A stretch of DNA of 64,000 bases from Echinicola vietnamensis DSM 17526. Lineage in GTDB: Bacteria > Bacteroidota > Bacteroidia > Cytophagales > Cyclobacteriaceae. The DNA lies in contig NC_019904.1 in assembly GCF_000325705.1 (NCBI RefSeq), positions 4,280,001 to 4,344,000 on the forward strand, read 5' to 3'. The notes below the pieces were generated by a model. That model saw only the letters and a list, made by a program, of their open reading frames with translations. It was not told where the DNA came from and ran no database searches. Of the stretch, positions 24,332 through 34,133 are shown one piece after another (positions within the stretch are counted from its first letter, which is position 1; each line of letters begins with the position of its first letter). The translations under genes and the position numbers were made by a program.

Positions 24332-26044
24332 TTAAAAGCCCCAGGCAATCATCCTAATGATCTCCTCAGTGGTAATGGGAGACTTTATCAATTCCTTTTT
24401 ATCAGAAAGCTGGTGTCTTAGCCAGTGTATGGTAGGCCTTATCCAAGAAGCACTCTCACGGTCCTCTTGGTTGATGAGGAATCCCAACTGGATGTAAAGT
24501 GTCATCTTCTCGAAAATTTCTTTTGCGTTATATTCTGCTGTTTCCCGGTCCACCACTTCAAGCGTGTCTAGTTGCCCCAGTATATAATTAAAATTGGCGA
24601 GTTCCTTATTCATTCCAGGCTTTTTGGCCAAAGACTCCTTGGTCTGATGGACAAGTTTTTCCAGGCCATCACCTTTATGACATGCCCTAAGGGTGTCTAA
24701 AATCATCATATTTCCGGTACCTTCCCATATCGGTAATACCATACTGTCCCGCATGAATTTGGGCAAAACACCTTCTTCAATATAGCCCAATCCTCCCAAA
24801 AGCTCCATGCACTCCCTGATCGCATAAACGCTTGTTTCCGCACTTTTCTTCTTTACCATTGGGATGAGGACTCTTAACATACTTTGGTATTCATCTTCAC
24901 CCGCTTCCAACTTGTCCAACATGCCTATCGTCTTCCAAGTGAGGTAAAAGTCAGCCACATAACGGGATGCCAATTCATAAAGTTTATTCCTGACCAACGC
25001 ATGTTCTAGTGCTCGCTTGCCAAATGTATGCCGAAAGCATAAAAACTGGTAAGCTTCGATCAGGCATCTCCTAAGACCCGCTATGGAAATGACGGCATTC
25101 CATAAGCGGGAAAGGTTGATCATTTCGGTCATGATCTTGAACCCCTCGCCCTCTTTTCCAATTATGGTGGCTTGGGTATTTTTAAAATTGATTTCTGCCG
25201 TAGCCATAGATTTGACCCCTAACTTATCTTTCAGTCGGACATATTCCATTGTCCCACCACTGTCGTCAAATTGACTGTTCTCAACAAGAAACAACGATAA
25301 TCCTTGCGTACCCTTAATACCACTATCTGTTCTGGCAAGTACCAATTTGATTTCTGCAGATGCATTACTGCAAAACCATTTTTCTCCATTTAGAAGATAA
25401 GAGGATTCCCCTACTTTAGTGGCCAGTAATTGGTTTGCACCAACATCTGAACCTCCTGCTTTTTCGGTCAAAAACATGGCGCCAGTATACAAATGCTCGA
25501 CCTCACTCGTATAAATATGTTCGATGAATCGTTTACTATCTCCAGGGGGCAAGTATTTATCCAGAATCATGGCAGCTCCATCCGTCATGCACAGCGGACA
25601 AGATACGCCACTCTCCCCCATTCCATAAATAAAGGCAAGACTAAAGCCCATGCGGTGCAACTGGCCTTTGTACACTGACCGAAATGTAGGGTTCCATTTT
25701 ATGCTTAGGATTCCTGCGTCTACCGCTATTTTCAATAAGGCCTTGTACGCAGGATGATAGGTAATCTTTTGGATATCCCTCCCAAATAAATCTCTTTTGA
25801 CGAGCTTGGGAGGGTTTTTATCTGCCGTCATAGAAAGCTCATCCATATTCGAAGCTGCATTCTTTCCTAGCTTAGTGAGCCGCGCTTGGATAAAAGACCA
25901 AACAGTGGAAGAAAACTCTTTTTGTAAAAAATGAACTAGAATTTTATCACTAACAAAATAGTTTTTACTAGTAGAAAAATGATCATCCACTACCTCGTTT
26001 GACGAAGAAGAATTTTCCTGAGAAAAACCCAATAGGTTATGCAT
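24332..26044 (-). CDS. AidB-like acyl-CoA dehydrogenase
   Basis: A 570-residue flavoprotein of the acyl-CoA dehydrogenase superfamily. It has the FAD-binding block with AMFLTEKAGGSDVG and GEKWFCSNASAE, and the C-terminal ECMELLGGLGYIEEG and PIWEGTGNMMILD blocks. The length and the WEGTGN segment fit the AidB branch (E. coli AidB is 541 residues) better than the roughly 380-residue short-chain dehydrogenases. AidB-like proteins have weak dehydrogenase activity and have been linked to alkylation damage responses; the role here is uncertain. It is a cytoplasmic protein transcribed alone, with a 120-nt spacer to the barrel gene. Confidence 0.88.
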   Translation of the reverse strand: MHNLLGFSQENSSSSNEVVDDHFSTSKNYFVSDKILVHFLQKEFSSTVWSFIQARLTKLGKNAASNMDELSMTADKNPPKLVKRDLFGRDIQKITYHPAYKALLKIAVDAGILSIKWNPTFRSVYKGQLHRMGFSLAFIYGMGESGVSCPLCMTDGAAMILDKYLPPGDSKRFIEHIYTSEVEHLYTGAMFLTEKAGGSDVGANQLLATKVGESSYLLNGEKWFCSNASAEIKLVLARTDSGIKGTQGLSLFLVENSQFDDSGGTMEYVRLKDKLGVKSMATAEINFKNTQATIIGKEGEGFKIMTEMINLSRLWNAVISIAGLRRCLIEAYQFLCFRHTFGKRALEHALVRNKLYELASRYVADFYLTWKTIGMLDKLEAGEDEYQSMLRVLIPMVKKKSAETSVYAIRECMELLGGLGYIEEGVLPKFMRDSMVLPIWEGTGNMMILDTLRACHKGDGLEKLVHQTKESLAKKPGMNKELANFNYILGQLDTLEVVDRETAEYNAKEIFEKMTLYIQLGFLINQEDRESASWIRPTIHWLRHQLSDKKELIKSPITTEEIIRMIAWGF

Positions 26045-26450
26045 AATTCAAAAATTAGGGATGCAATAATTTACCAAATATCATCATATATTAGGGTTTG
26101 TGGGTAAATATTAGCTGATTACCATTAAATTAAACCGATTACCTTCTATTTATCTAACGATTTAAACATACTTACGTTCTACTTTTAGTATTTAAAACAT
26201 TGTCGTTAAAAGGGGGGAAATCCAATAACCCCGGATCAAGCAATAGTTCTGGGGTGATAAATTTCTTTATTTATCGGAATAATCATACGCCACAAAGCCT
26301 TTAAGGCACAAAGTAACTTTAAATCCCTTTCAGTGCAGATGCAGCACTCACTTGGAATATTTGAGACCTTGTGGCATTTTTGTTTCCTGTGGTGTTACCA
26401 AAAAACAAACTGTCAATACCGAACTTTTCCGATTGATCCCTAAACATGTT

Positions 26451-26548
26451 TATTATTGTTCATCCATGGCGAAATAGGAACCAAAGGTAGCATAGAATAT
26501 GATTGGCTCTCGAAAAAGGCTAGCCCCCATCTTTTCTGCTTAATCCAT
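26451..26548 (+). repeat. Dispersed repeat family B, copy 1
   Basis: Starts CTAAACATGTTTATT, then CATCCATGGCGAAATAGGAA, CCAAAGGTAGCA, and a downstream GGCTAGCCCCCATCTTTTCT block, in the same order as copies at 26951, 37352 and 50666. Confidence 0.75.
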
Positions 26549-26950
26549 AATCCAGTGTTGTCTCAAATCTAATTGTCCCTAGAAATGGAATGCCCTTTTC
26601 ATTTGGGTTACGTTGTTTGAACTAATTTTACTTAAATATAGTAAATTACCCAATATTTAAGTGTAATATATAATTATTTGAAAAAATACCAATATCATCA
26701 CGTTGCTTGCCTCTCTGATCCAGCAAAGATTTTACTTTTCAAGATTCTACTGGGAAAAATCATGGGATGACTAAAATATATGAAAGGATAAAACTACTCC
26801 TTTATAAAAATTAATATGGACAAATAGGAGGGTATTTCAACTGTGGACTGGATGAATGCACACAAAATGATTTCACGGAACATTTAGAGAACGTTTTATT
26901 AAATGAGCCAAAGATAATAGGATGGACACAAATTTACCATGGTTTAAGCT

Positions 26951-27062
26951 CCCTAAATGTGTTTATTCACGTTCATCCGTAACAGAATAGGAACTAAAGG
27001 TGACAAAGCATATGTTTACTCATCGAAATGGGCTAGCTTAAAACTTTTCTGACTGATCCTGG
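26951..27062 (+). repeat. Dispersed repeat family B, copy 2
   Basis: Contains GTGTTTATTCACGTTCATCC, then ATAGGAACTAAAGGTGACAA, CATCGAAATGGGCTAGC and CTTTTCTGACTGATCC, collinear with the other copies. Confidence 0.75.
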
Positions 27063-27150
27063 AACACTTGCATAAAGGGTATAAAGATGCTTTAAAAATG
27101 TCCGTCTTCATTAAAAAATGAGCATTCTCAAATGTCAAATGAGGTATCAT

Positions 27151-27199
27151 AAAAAAGCGAAGGGACTGCCTGCTTTTCGGTAGACCATCCCTTCGCTTT
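27151..27199 (-). terminator. Terminator of the TRAP/KDG operon
   Basis: AAAGCGAAGGGA (27154-27165) pairs with TCCCTTCGCTTT (27188-27199) over 12 bp, with a further inner CTGCC/GGTAG pairing. On the minus strand it is followed by a run of T. It lies about 60 nt after the stop of the large permease gene. Confidence 0.92.
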
Positions 27200-27256
27200 C
27201 GCAATAATTATAGTAGATACTTTATTATAATTTAGCTTAACTTATGATCTTTGCCG

Positions 27257-28552
27257 TTAAAGTCCAAATAAACTTGGTAGCCAAAGGGTAAGTTGCGGCC
27301 AGATGGTAATCACTGCCAATCCAATGATCATGGCAATAAAGAAAGGCAGCAACGGCTTGACGACATTGGAGATAGAGGTCTTGGCCACACCTACCCCAAT
27401 GAACAACACCGAACCTACAGGTGGCGTACACAAACCTATACAAAGGTTAAGTACCATGATAATACCAAAGTGCACAGGATCGATACCCAATTCGGTGACT
27501 ACTGGCAAGAATATCGGCGTAAAGATCAATACCGCAGGTGTCATGTCCATGAAGATCCCAACAAAAAGTAAGATTAGGTTGATGATAATAAGGATGACAA
27601 ACTTGTTATCACTTAATGAAAGTAACACAGCACTAATGGACTGCGGAATATCTTCACTGGACATCACCCAAGACATGGCCATGGAGGTAGCGATCAACAT
27701 GGCTACCACTGCAGTAGTGGCAGATGATTTGAGCAAAATGGCCGGTAAATCCCTGGGTTTTAACTCCCCATAAAAGAAAGAAAGTCCCAAGCAGTATAAA
27801 ACGGCGATAGCTGATGCTTCCGTGGCGGTAAACACCCCCATGACGATTCCCCCAATTACGATTACCAATAAGGTCAAGCTGGGTGCAGCAGAAAAGAACA
27901 CTTTTCCCAATTCTTTAAATGAAGTAGGCTCTCCAGCAGGCAGTTTCTTTTTCTTGATAAAATAGGCGGCAGTAAGCATGAGTAAAAGTCCCATGAACAG
28001 ACCAGGAATATATCCGGCTACAAATAGGGCTGCAATGGATACTCCGCCACTGGCCAAAGAATAAACAATCAATACATTGGAAGGAGGAATGACGAGCCCT
28101 GTGGTGGATGAAGTCACATTTACCGCTACTCCAAGTTCTTTAGGGTAACCTTCGTCTTCCATTCTTTTTCCTAAAATTCCGCCCAATGCAGACGCCGCTG
28201 CTACGGCTGATCCTGCGATCGCCCCAAACAGCATGGCAGCGATAACATTCACATATAGTAGTCCTCCCGGAAGTTTTCCAGTAAGGGCTTTTGCGAGGTT
28301 AATGAGCCGATTGGCGATCCCTCCCTTGTTCATGATTTCTCCAGCCAGAATAAAAAAGGGAATGGCCAAGAGTGAAAAACTATTTAACCCCGCACCCATT
28401 CGTTGGGCGATGGTCGTCATAGATGGAACAGCCGCTACGGTTACCATCAATGTCAACAAACTGGAAAAACCGAGGCTCCATGCGACGGGTACACCTAGTC
28501 CCATCAGCGTTATAAAACTTAATACTAATATGATTATGGTGATGTATTCCAT
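27257..28552 (-). CDS. dctM: TRAP transporter large permease (DctM type)
   Basis: A 431-residue integral membrane protein with about 12-13 hydrophobic helices, beginning MEYITIIILVLSFITLMGLG. Family motifs include the substrate/ion-path segments PFFILAGEIMNKGG, the helix-rich AGSAVAAASALGGI and the C-terminal LGLCTPPVG-type segment (LCIGLCTPPVGSVLF). It forms the transport channel that uses the sodium gradient with DctP and DctQ. It starts 2 nt after the small permease gene. The KDG-pathway genes in the same operon suggest a uronate or ketodeoxy-sugar acid as substrate. Confidence 0.93.
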   Translation of the reverse strand: MEYITIIILVLSFITLMGLGVPVAWSLGFSSLLTLMVTVAAVPSMTTIAQRMGAGLNSFSLLAIPFFILAGEIMNKGGIANRLINLAKALTGKLPGGLLYVNVIAAMLFGAIAGSAVAAASALGGILGKRMEDEGYPKELGVAVNVTSSTTGLVIPPSNVLIVYSLASGGVSIAALFVAGYIPGLFMGLLLMLTAAYFIKKKKLPAGEPTSFKELGKVFFSAAPSLTLLVIVIGGIVMGVFTATEASAIAVLYCLGLSFFYGELKPRDLPAILLKSSATTAVVAMLIATSMAMSWVMSSEDIPQSISAVLLSLSDNKFVILIIINLILLFVGIFMDMTPAVLIFTPIFLPVVTELGIDPVHFGIIMVLNLCIGLCTPPVGSVLFIGVGVAKTSISNVVKPLLPFFIAMIIGLAVITIWPQLTLWLPSLFGL

Positions 28553-28554
28553 GA

Positions 28555-29049
28555 TTATGATTTTGGGTTTTGTTGAAGAAGGAGTTTGATGTCGGCCACT
28601 TGATAGATAAGAATCAAAACCCCACTAATTGGAATGATGGTGTATACATACGCCAAAGGTATCTGTAACGTAGTGGATTTTTGCCCTAAAATATAAGTAA
28701 TATATACCAAGTTGCTACCACCAAAAATCATCACAGGAACAGAAAAGGCAATGATGATAACATGGATGAAGATCATCAAATTGTTTTTGGCTTTTCCCTT
28801 AAGTTTGGAAGGTAGGATATCGATGGCCAAGTGCTCGTTATGTCCCGCCACATAGGCCGCACCCAACATGCCAAGCCAAATTAATAAAAACCTTGCTAGT
28901 TCGTCCGTAAATGAACTGGGTGATTGAAACACATAACGGGAAAGTACTTGCCAAGTCACATTGATCACCATAAGCGCCATGATGAACATCAATGCATACC
29001 CCACATTATGATTTATCCGGTTTTTGAGTGAGTTACTTTGGTTATTCAT
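28555..29049 (-). CDS. dctQ: TRAP transporter small permease (DctQ type)
   Basis: A 164-residue membrane protein with four predicted helices (about 16-36, 48-68, 90-112, 130-150) and the DctQ-like segment FTDELARFLLIWLGMLGAAY near helix 2. It bridges the binding protein and the large permease. The ATG lies within the last codons of the binding-protein gene (8-nt overlap), and its stop is 2 nt before the large permease start, so all three are translationally coupled. Confidence 0.92.
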   Translation of the reverse strand: MNNQSNSLKNRINHNVGYALMFIMALMVINVTWQVLSRYVFQSPSSFTDELARFLLIWLGMLGAAYVAGHNEHLAIDILPSKLKGKAKNNLMIFIHVIIIAFSVPVMIFGGSNLVYITYILGQKSTTLQIPLAYVYTIIPISGVLILIYQVADIKLLLQQNPKS

Positions 29050-30049
29050 GGTTCCTAATCTTTTCTATGATCTCGTACATTTCTGGCTGTGATTGTTTGA
29101 TTTGCTCATACATGGGCTCCACCGCTTTTCTAAAGGGCTCTTTGTCTGGTCGTGTGATGGTCACTCCTTCTGCTTCCAACTGCCTCATACTCTCTTCTTC
29201 TGCTTCAGCCCAAATTTTATACTGAAATTTAGCAGATTCATCCGCAGCTTCCTGCAGCCAGTTTTGTTCCTCTTCGGAAAGTCTGTCCCATACTTTGGTA
29301 CTCACGATAAGCATATCCGGAACGGCCGTATGCTCGTCCAATGAATAAAACTTACAAATCTCATAGTGTCTTGAACTGATTACACTTGGTGGATTGTTTT
29401 CGGCACCATCCACTATTCCCTGCTGCAGTGCCGTATAGAGCTCTCCCCAAGAAACCGGTGTTGGTGATCCTCCAAAACTATTGACCATGTTAATGGCCGT
29501 ATTACTTTCCATCACCCGGATTTTCTTGCCCACCAAGTCTTCCGGACTTTCTACCGGCTTATCTTTGGTGTAAAAACTCCGCGATCCAGCATCGTAAAAG
29601 CACAGCCCCTTGAGCCAAAATTGGGTTCCTTCATTGAGGAGCCTTTTACCGATTTCACCATTAAGCACCCGCTCTCGGTGACCATTGTCCCTAAAAAGGT
29701 AGGGTTGGCTCAGCACTTGGATCTTTGGAGCAAAGCTTTCCATTACTGCAGAGGATACCTTGGTCATTCCAAGACTCCCGATTTGCAATAACTCCACCAA
29801 CTCCCGTTCGTTGCCCAATTGTGCATTTGGGTATACCTTCATGGTAAGTTTCCCGTCGGATTTCTCTTCCAGCCTTTTGGCCATGTAAAGCATGGCCTCA
29901 TGTACAGGGTGTTTGGTATCCAGTCCATGTCCCAATTTGATCACTCGTTTGCTACCCGGACCTTGACATGAAAATGAGACGACCAATAAACCAAAAAGCA
30001 GTATACTAACGAGAAAATTGGGTCTATGATAATTGCTTAACTTCTTCAT
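29042..30049 (-). CDS. dctP: TRAP transporter solute-binding lipoprotein (DctP type)
   Basis: 335 residues with a lipoprotein signal (VVSFSC lipobox at about residue 28). The DctP fold is clear: the N-terminal KLGHGLDTKHPVHEA, the arginine-containing IRVMESNTAINMVNSFGG region whose Arg normally contacts the substrate carboxylate, and WGELYTALQQGIVDGAENN. The arginine supports a carboxylate ligand, in line with an acidic sugar. It is 3 nt downstream of the aldolase gene and overlaps the small permease gene. Confidence 0.93.
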   Translation of the reverse strand: MKKLSNYHRPNFLVSILLFGLLVVSFSCQGPGSKRVIKLGHGLDTKHPVHEAMLYMAKRLEEKSDGKLTMKVYPNAQLGNERELVELLQIGSLGMTKVSSAVMESFAPKIQVLSQPYLFRDNGHRERVLNGEIGKRLLNEGTQFWLKGLCFYDAGSRSFYTKDKPVESPEDLVGKKIRVMESNTAINMVNSFGGSPTPVSWGELYTALQQGIVDGAENNPPSVISSRHYEICKFYSLDEHTAVPDMLIVSTKVWDRLSEEEQNWLQEAADESAKFQYKIWAEAEEESMRQLEAEGVTITRPDKEPFRKAVEPMYEQIKQSQPEMYEIIEKIRNHE

Positions 30050-30052
30050 GTA

Positions 30053-30721
30053 TTACTGGCTATTTCTAATCCTCTGAATGGTATCCAACGCCTCCGAAAT
30101 TTGTTTTTCGAGCGCATCGAATTTCTTTTGTTTGATCCAATCTTTTTTAAATAGCTGTGATCCCATGCCCACACAGGTCACACCTGCTTTGAACCATTGG
30201 CCCAAATTCTCTTCTGTAGGTTCCACTCCTCCCGTAGGCATTATCTTTAGGGAAGGAAGAACAGCTTTAACAGCTGAAATAAAGGACGGCCCAAGCACAT
30301 TTCCTGGAAAAGCTTTGATGACTTGAGCTCCCATTTCCCGTGCGTTAAAAATCTCAGTCACCGTACCACAACCCGGAATCCAAAGGGTATCGTTTCTGGT
30401 AGCCGTCACGGCGACGTTGGGGATAAGGGCAGGTGAAACGATAAAATCAGCACCTGCCTCTATAAAGTCTTCCACTTCTTTTGGGGTAAAAATAGTGCCT
30501 ATCCCTAACATGAGGCCTTTATGCCTACTGGAATAAGCCTTCAGTTCTCTAAAGACTTCCAATGCATTCTCCCCTCTGTTTGTAAATTCGAAAACACGCA
30601 CCCCTCCATTATAAGACGCGTCCATTACATTTTTGGCTACTTCCAGATCACTGTGGTTAAAAACCGGGATCATCCCCGTTTTTTCCATCGCTTCAATGAT
30701 CTCACTATTGCTAAATTTCAT
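30053..30721 (-). CDS. eda: Bifunctional KDPG / 4-hydroxy-2-oxoglutarate aldolase
   Basis: 222 residues, the normal length of class I KDPG aldolase. It has Glu45 in the VFEFTNRG strand, the Schiff-base Lys136 in VIKAFPG, and the phosphate-binding MPTGGV near residue 173. It splits 2-keto-3-deoxy-6-phosphogluconate to pyruvate and glyceraldehyde-3-phosphate, the last step of hexuronate breakdown. It lies 18 nt downstream of the KDG kinase and just before the TRAP genes, which forms a complete lower uronate pathway with its importer. Confidence 0.92.
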   Translation of the reverse strand: MKFSNSEIIEAMEKTGMIPVFNHSDLEVAKNVMDASYNGGVRVFEFTNRGENALEVFRELKAYSSRHKGLMLGIGTIFTPKEVEDFIEAGADFIVSPALIPNVAVTATRNDTLWIPGCGTVTEIFNAREMGAQVIKAFPGNVLGPSFISAVKAVLPSLKIMPTGGVEPTEENLGQWFKAGVTCVGMGSQLFKKDWIKQKKFDALEKQISEALDTIQRIRNSQ

Positions 30722-30739
30722 ATGATATTTACTGGTTAA

Positions 30740-31735
30740 CTACCTTAATAATTTTCCTACATTTTCACCTTTCACCAACTGGCTCACTTCATCGACCGTT
30801 ACAAAATTGGCATCACCTGGAATAGAATGCTTTAAAACAGAAGCGGCTACTGCATATTCCAATGCTGCCTGGTCTTCTCCTTCCAGCAAACCATAAATGA
30901 GCCCTGCCATGTAGGCATCGCCCCCTCCCACTCGGTCCACAATATGGGTCATGTCGTAACTTTTGCTTTCCAACAGCTCATGCCCATTCCACAATACGCC
31001 TGAAAGGCCATTGTGACTTGCGCTGATGCTATTTCTATGGGTAGTAGAAATGTATTCGATGGAAGGACATTTTTCTTGGGCCTTTTTACAAGCAGCTTCA
31101 TAGTCCTGCTCGTGGATGTCCATACAGTTTTCAAAATCCGTAAGACCGGCAATGACCACATTGGTTTTGGCAATCAAGTCTGGCATGATGTCCAATGGCT
31201 GCTTTCCATACTGCCAAAGGTTTCTCCTGTAGTTGATGTCACCACTTATTTTGACGCCAAGTTCACTTGCCGCATTGACCGCTTCGGTACAAATCTTAGC
31301 AGCTGAAGCTGAAATGGCCGGCGTAATACCCGTCCAGTGAAACCAGTCAGCACCTTTAAAAACCGCTTTCCAATCGATTTTATCTCCATCAAAATTCGCA
31401 AAAACAGAGTCAAATCGGTCATATATAATTTTGGAAGAGCGTTGCATTGCGCCGTTTTCGACAAAATAAAGCCCCATTCTTCCTTCCTCAAAATACACAT
31501 ATTGCGTATCCAGTCCGGCATATCGTAGATATTGGAGGGCTGCCTTTCCTATGTCATTATTTGGAAAAGCTGTTACATGCGCTGTGGAAATGCCCCAATT
31601 GGCCAGTGAAATAGCTACATTGGCTTCTGCGCCGCCATACACGATATTATATTGATTACTGCTGACAAATCTTTCATGGCCCGGAGTGGAGAGTCTCATC
31701 ATGATTTCCCCGAGCGTAATTACGCGCTTGTTCAT
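30740..31735 (-). CDS. kdgK: PfkB-family sugar kinase, probable 2-keto-3-deoxygluconate kinase
   Basis: 331 residues of the ribokinase/PfkB fold. The N-terminal GGAEANVAISLANWG substrate-binding motif and the C-terminal RVGGGDAYMAGL motif with catalytic base Asp273 are both present. Together with the adjacent KDPG aldolase and the divergent altronate dehydratase, phosphorylation of KDG to KDPG is the natural assignment. It is the first gene of the leftward five-gene operon. Confidence 0.88.
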   Translation of the reverse strand: MNKRVITLGEIMMRLSTPGHERFVSSNQYNIVYGGAEANVAISLANWGISTAHVTAFPNNDIGKAALQYLRYAGLDTQYVYFEEGRMGLYFVENGAMQRSSKIIYDRFDSVFANFDGDKIDWKAVFKGADWFHWTGITPAISASAAKICTEAVNAASELGVKISGDINYRRNLWQYGKQPLDIMPDLIAKTNVVIAGLTDFENCMDIHEQDYEAACKKAQEKCPSIEYISTTHRNSISASHNGLSGVLWNGHELLESKSYDMTHIVDRVGGGDAYMAGLIYGLLEGEDQAALEYAVAASVLKHSIPGDANFVTVDEVSQLVKGENVGKLLR

Positions 31736-32043
31736 CTAATGGTTATTGGTTACTGGTTATGAAGTTATTTGTTTCAGAAATTCGACTACAAACCTTGAGC
31801 ATGATCTTTCCCTTCATCTTTTGTGATTAAAAACATCCATCTCAAAGAAGGCAATTTTATGACCCTACGGTTTCATTTACCGAATTAAGCCCAAATAAAT
31901 TTCCAAAAAAAATTTTAAAGGTCATTTTAAGCCTTCCCTGTTAATTTTTCTTGGCAAACCATTTCCCACCAGGTATTTCATTAGACAAAGATGCTCAAAA
32001 CCGATGAAAATATTTTCTAAGCAGAAAAAAACCGGAATTTTCA
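31736..32043. other. Divergent spacer between kdgK and uxaA
   Basis: About 310 nt plus the promoter/operator next to uxaA. For the leftward operon, TTTG near 31790 and TAACTTCA near 31760 (minus-strand reading) give a loose -33/-7 pair. No gene is seen. Confidence 0.35.
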
Positions 32044-32090
32044 TTTGCTTTAGCATTTTTTTGCCTAAATTGTGCAATCGATTGCGCAAT
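32044..32090 (+). promoter_or_regulatory. Promoter with LacI-type operator upstream of uxaA
   Basis: Two 10-bp arms, ATTGTGCAAT and ATTGCGCAAT, flank a central CG at 32069-32090. This near-perfect palindrome with CG centre is the hallmark of LacI/PurR-family operators. It overlaps a Bacteroidota-like promoter: TTTG at 32044-32047 and TAAATTG at 32066-32072, 18 nt apart. A bound repressor there would block transcription. The operator ends 19 nt before the uxaA ATG. No LacI-family gene is in the window. Confidence 0.65.
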
Positions 32091-32109
32091 ATAATAAATT
32101 TTAAAACAC

Positions 32110-33756
32110 ATGTTACATAAAATCTTAAAGATTCACCCAAAAGATAATGTCCTGGTAGCATTAACTGACCTAAAAGCCGGTGAGCAAATTGAGTTTGAAG
32201 GAAATGAAATTACCCTGACACATGATGTCAAGGCAAAACATAAATTTGCAGAAGCGGCATTTGCTACCGACGAAGACATTTATATGTATGGCATCATCTG
32301 TGGCAAAGCCATGAATGCCATTGCTAAAGGTGAAGTATTAACAACCCAAAATGTAGCCCACAAAACATCAGAATTTACCGGAGTACGGGATTTCAAACCA
32401 TGGAATGCACCCGATGTAAGCAAATGGGCCGACCGCACCTTTATGGGCTATCACCGGGAAGATGGACAAGTAGGAACTGCCAATTATTGGTTGGTTATAC
32501 CGCTTGTGTTCTGTGAAAACCGGAACATCGAAATCATGAAAAATGCCTTTGTAGAGGAGTTGGGATTTGCGAAGCCCAATAAATACAAGAGCTTTGTCAA
32601 GCAAATGAAAGACCTTTACACGCAAGGTAAAAAAGAAGAAATCGCGACCCTCAGTGTGGAAACTGCAGAGCAAGATGGGGAATCGCGTATATTTAAAAAC
32701 ATAGATGGCATCAAATTCCTCACCCACCAAGCAGGCTGTGGCGGAATCAGACAAGATTCCGAAATGCTTTGTGGCTTGATCGCCGGATACATTAACAATC
32801 CTAACGTGGCAGGAGCGACCATCCTTAGCCTGGGTTGCCAAAATGCACAGCCATCGATCTTAAGGGAAAAACTGGACAAGATCAATCCAGACCTTAAAAA
32901 GCCTGTCATTATCTTGGAGCAACAACAAGAAGGAACAGAAAACACCCTTCTCACCAATGCTATCCAAAAAACCTTCCTTGCCCTCACCGATGCAGATCAA
33001 TTGGAGCGACAACCTGCGCCTTTGAGCAAGCTTACCGTAGGGCTTGAATGTGGTGGATCTGATGGCTTCTCTGGCATTTCGGCCAATCCTTCCGTAGGCC
33101 ATGCTTCTGACTTGGTGGTAGCACTTGGCGGAAAAACCATCCTTTCCGAATTTCCGGAGCTGTGTGGGGTAGAGCAAGAATTGATCAACCGCTGTACGAC
33201 CGATGAGTCCGCTGACAAATTCGTGACGTTAATGAGAGCTTACGCCGCTTCCGCAGAAGCAGTAGGTTCAGGTTTTGACATGAACCCAAGTCCTGGAAAC
33301 ATTAAGGACGGCCTGATCACGGATGCAATGAAATCTGCAGGAGCTGCTAAAAAAGGAGGTACCTCTCCTATTGTAGACGTGTTGGATTATGCAGAATATG
33401 TCACCAAACCCGGCCTTAATTTACTATGTACTCCAGGCAATGATGTGGAGAGCACCACTGCTATGGCTGGATCTGGAGCTAACGTCATCCTCTTCACCAC
33501 CGGCTTGGGCACGCCCACCGGAAATCCTGTAACCCCAGTGTTAAAAGTTTCTTCCAATCATATTTTGGCAGAAAAGATGGATGATATCATTGATATCAAT
33601 ACCGGCGGGGTAATTTCAGGTGACAAAACCATCGATCAGATGGGCGAAGAAATTCTTGAGCACATCATTGAAGTGGCCAGTGGCAACAAAAAGGCCAAAG
33701 CCATGACGTTAAATCAGGATGACTTCATCCCTTGGAAAAGAGGCGTTTCGTTGTAA
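32110..33756 (+). CDS. uxaA: Altronate dehydratase
   Basis: A 548-residue cytoplasmic enzyme, full length for a fused UxaA. Residues about 1-95 form the small SAF domain; the large catalytic domain follows, with HQAGCGGIRQDSE, SLGCQNAQPS, LECGGSDGFSGISANP and the C-terminal TGLGTPTGNPV. Conserved cysteines in the GCGG, LGCQ and LECGG segments fit the iron-dependent family. It dehydrates D-altronate to 2-keto-3-deoxygluconate in galacturonate catabolism. It is divergent from the kinase/aldolase/TRAP operon, which consumes its product. UxaB and UxaC are not in the window. Confidence 0.93.
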   Translation: MLHKILKIHPKDNVLVALTDLKAGEQIEFEGNEITLTHDVKAKHKFAEAAFATDEDIYMYGIICGKAMNAIAKGEVLTTQNVAHKTSEFTGVRDFKPWNAPDVSKWADRTFMGYHREDGQVGTANYWLVIPLVFCENRNIEIMKNAFVEELGFAKPNKYKSFVKQMKDLYTQGKKEEIATLSVETAEQDGESRIFKNIDGIKFLTHQAGCGGIRQDSEMLCGLIAGYINNPNVAGATILSLGCQNAQPSILREKLDKINPDLKKPVIILEQQQEGTENTLLTNAIQKTFLALTDADQLERQPAPLSKLTVGLECGGSDGFSGISANPSVGHASDLVVALGGKTILSEFPELCGVEQELINRCTTDESADKFVTLMRAYAASAEAVGSGFDMNPSPGNIKDGLITDAMKSAGAAKKGGTSPIVDVLDYAEYVTKPGLNLLCTPGNDVESTTAMAGSGANVILFTTGLGTPTGNPVTPVLKVSSNHILAEKMDDIIDINTGGVISGDKTIDQMGEEILEHIIEVASGNKKAKAMTLNQDDFIPWKRGVSL

Positions 33757-33801
33757 ATAGCGGAGCCAAATATTAAATCCCTCAGGTTTCAGCCCTGATA
33801 T

Positions 33802-33827
33802 AAAAAAGCGCCAGAAGGCGCTTTTTT
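33802..33827 (+). terminator. Rho-independent terminator of uxaA
   Basis: AAAAAAGCGCC (33802-33812), AGAA loop, GGCGCTTTTTT (33817-33827); 11-bp perfect stem, 45 nt after the uxaA stop. Confidence 0.93.
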
Positions 33828-34133
33828 GTTTAAAATTCAGGAATGTCCCATGTTTTTAAGCGATTCACCTGATGGATGAATGACTTTTCTATGTAGCCAT
33901 TTGCCCAACGTGTCCTACAGGTGAACCTCCCAATCTCGCCCCAAATTCGCCTATCCAGTTGTAAACTACGAATTATCTAACCTTCCATTTTCCACTCCAC
34001 TCCCCTATCAGCTACCCTTCTGGCACCGCTACCTCTCGGAATCGATTTCGTAATTAAACTACGTACAATATTTGTCAAGCAAAGATTAAATCCTCATTTT
34101 TAGCTTACTAAAATCAATAAAACCGAGATAAAC
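33828..34133. other. Spacer upstream of the double-DUF1080 gene
   Basis: About 300 nt with no gene, repeat or strong hairpin recognised. It should hold the promoter of the following lipoprotein gene. Confidence 0.35.

Larger units (their letters stand above)
26045..27153. other. 1.1-kb gene-poor gap with dispersed repeats
   Basis: No plausible gene. The stretch is rich in degraded copies of repeats found elsewhere in the window: a GGATCAAGCAATA...CTGGGG motif at 26231-26254, CACAAAGCC...AAGGCACAAAG at 26289-26310, and two copies of the CATCCATGG...ATAGGAACC repeat at 26451-26548 and 26951-27062. A segment near 26839 (GGACTGGATGAATGCACAC) resembles one near 50538. Confidence 0.7.
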
